A stretch of 64,000 nt of DNA from Eucommia ulmoides (lineage: Eukaryota; Streptophyta; Magnoliopsida; Garryales; Eucommiaceae). The translations under genes and the position numbers were made by a program. The notes under the pieces are model-generated. The model searched no databases, was not told the DNA's origin, and saw nothing but the letters and a program-made list of their open reading frames with translations. Below are positions 62,980 to 64,000 of this stretch, in pieces. Each line of letters opens with the position of its first letter. The first letter of the stretch is position 1. The stretch spans positions 482,001-546,000 of the forward strand of contig CM028328.1 of NCBI GenBank assembly GCA_016647705.1. Direction: 5' to 3'.

Positions 62980-64000
62980 CCTCTATAGATTAGAGGAAAA
63001 CACAACAAGATCCCAACTGCAGAAAAATCCCAGGAGAATTACACAAAAGAAATCGAAGACAATAGCTAAACAACGAAGATTCAATGAAATGAATATTGAA
63101 AGGGAAAAAATCATAAGAAATTAGGATACAAAACCACACTCACGTGCAACTCTGCCTTACACATGATGCGATTAAACAAACACAAGAAAGAAGACATAAA
63201 CAATCAGGGATAAACAAAAGACTAACCAAACTTAGCTTTGGGGTATCATGTTATGAAGTTCCAACCAAAAACCATATGAAATCAAGTGGAGTAGCTCCTT
63301 TCATATAAAGACTACTTTAGAAAGCCTCACAAATTCAATGTGCGATTCTAAAATCTACCTTCACATGCAATCCCACCTTACACGTGATGCAATCAGACAA
63401 ATATTCGAACAAAGAATACAAACAAGCCATCGATGACAAACAAACAACACTTCCCAAACGAGCTTTGGTACCATTTTCCATCTTCCAACTTAAACTATAT
63501 TGTATCAAGTGGAGTAACTCCTTTCATATATAAATCACTTTGGGAAACCTCACAAATTCGATGTGCGATTCTAACAAACTTTATACTATCGTATAACAAA
63601 ATTAATAATCACAACATTAAAACTAATAAAAGTGAAACTATTTCCAAGAACATGATTGCTTCGTGAACTACAATTGACTGAAAGAATTATAAATTTTCAA
63701 CTAATTTGGATGTCATCATAATTTCTCAACAGGCAAACAGAGAAACATGGAGAGCATAAAACGAACCCGAAACAGTATTTATGTGTTACTTTCAGAAATT
63801 TAAGCTTGGCTATGTCATCAAACATGAAGCAAACCATAGGTATGTTGTTGATGACGGTTTATGCTTAAATATGATTTAAATTTTGACTTGTATCGTTCTT
63901 ATCATTGTAAACCAAAAAGAAAAACTCAATCAATTCGATGCTGATAATGAGCGTAAAACCTCCACTCAATTCTCACTCCAAACAAGCACAATAAAATTCC
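62980..64000 (-). promoter_or_regulatory. Leader intron region of the E2 gene with a 220-bp tandem duplication
   Basis: After the short leader next to the ATG, the sequence is AT-rich and probably intronic. Bases about 63134-63355 and 63356-63575 are imperfect tandem copies (shared CCTTACACRTGATGC, ATCAAGTGGAGTA, CTCCTTTCATATA, CCTCACAAATTC, ATGTGCGATTCTA). No coding frame of note is seen to the window end. Confidence 0.55.

Overview
This is nuclear DNA of a flowering plant, almost certainly a eudicot. It has AT-rich intergenic DNA, short plant-type introns with GT/AG borders, and many small non-autonomous transposons (SINEs, hAT, Mutator-like and Tourist-like MITEs, solo LTRs, one TRIM). All the proteins belong to plant families. 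I cannot name the species.

Eight protein-coding genes can be read, seven of them in full exon detail. In order: a HAPLESS 8-type UBZ4 zinc-finger protein (+, 2973-6919); a PRA1 family membrane protein (+, 11387-11992); a WPP-domain-interacting KASH protein of the outer nuclear envelope (+, 13815-16684); a WD40 protein of the C2A9.03-like family (-, 24998-29258); an intronless PLS-class PPR protein (+, 32847-34454); a LORELEI-like GPI-anchored co-receptor (-, 35631-37822); a Sec14-nodulin lipid transfer protein of the SFH group (-, 42792-48558); and a UbcH5-type ubiquitin-conjugating enzyme (-, 61143-62974). Apart from the PPR gene, the set and order match, from memory, Arabidopsis AT5G56250 down to AT5G56150 (HAP8, PRA1, WIP2, WD40, LLG1, Sec14, UBC30). 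The window is therefore a conserved microsyntenic block rather than a functional operon; the genes share neighbourhood, not one pathway.

Between the genes lie several unusual structures. At 18.4-22.8 kb a satellite of about 107 bp per unit, with a 522-bp higher-order repeat, sits between splice-like borders. At 23.2-24.06 kb a degenerate array is packed with W-box (TTGACY) and TGGGCC motifs. At 53.1-61.6 kb a tandem segmental duplication of about 4.2 kb carries a second, apparently intact copy of the last coding exon of the E2 gene; each copy also holds a five-unit array rich in CCGG-centred palindromes and the same solo LTR. Other tandem repeats (79, 160, 220 and 387 bp) lie near or inside the LLG1, SFH and E2 genes. 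A MITE ends 66 bp before the PPR start codon. Transposons are nested in one another (hAT MITE in SINE) and in introns (a TRIM and two MITEs in the SFH gene).
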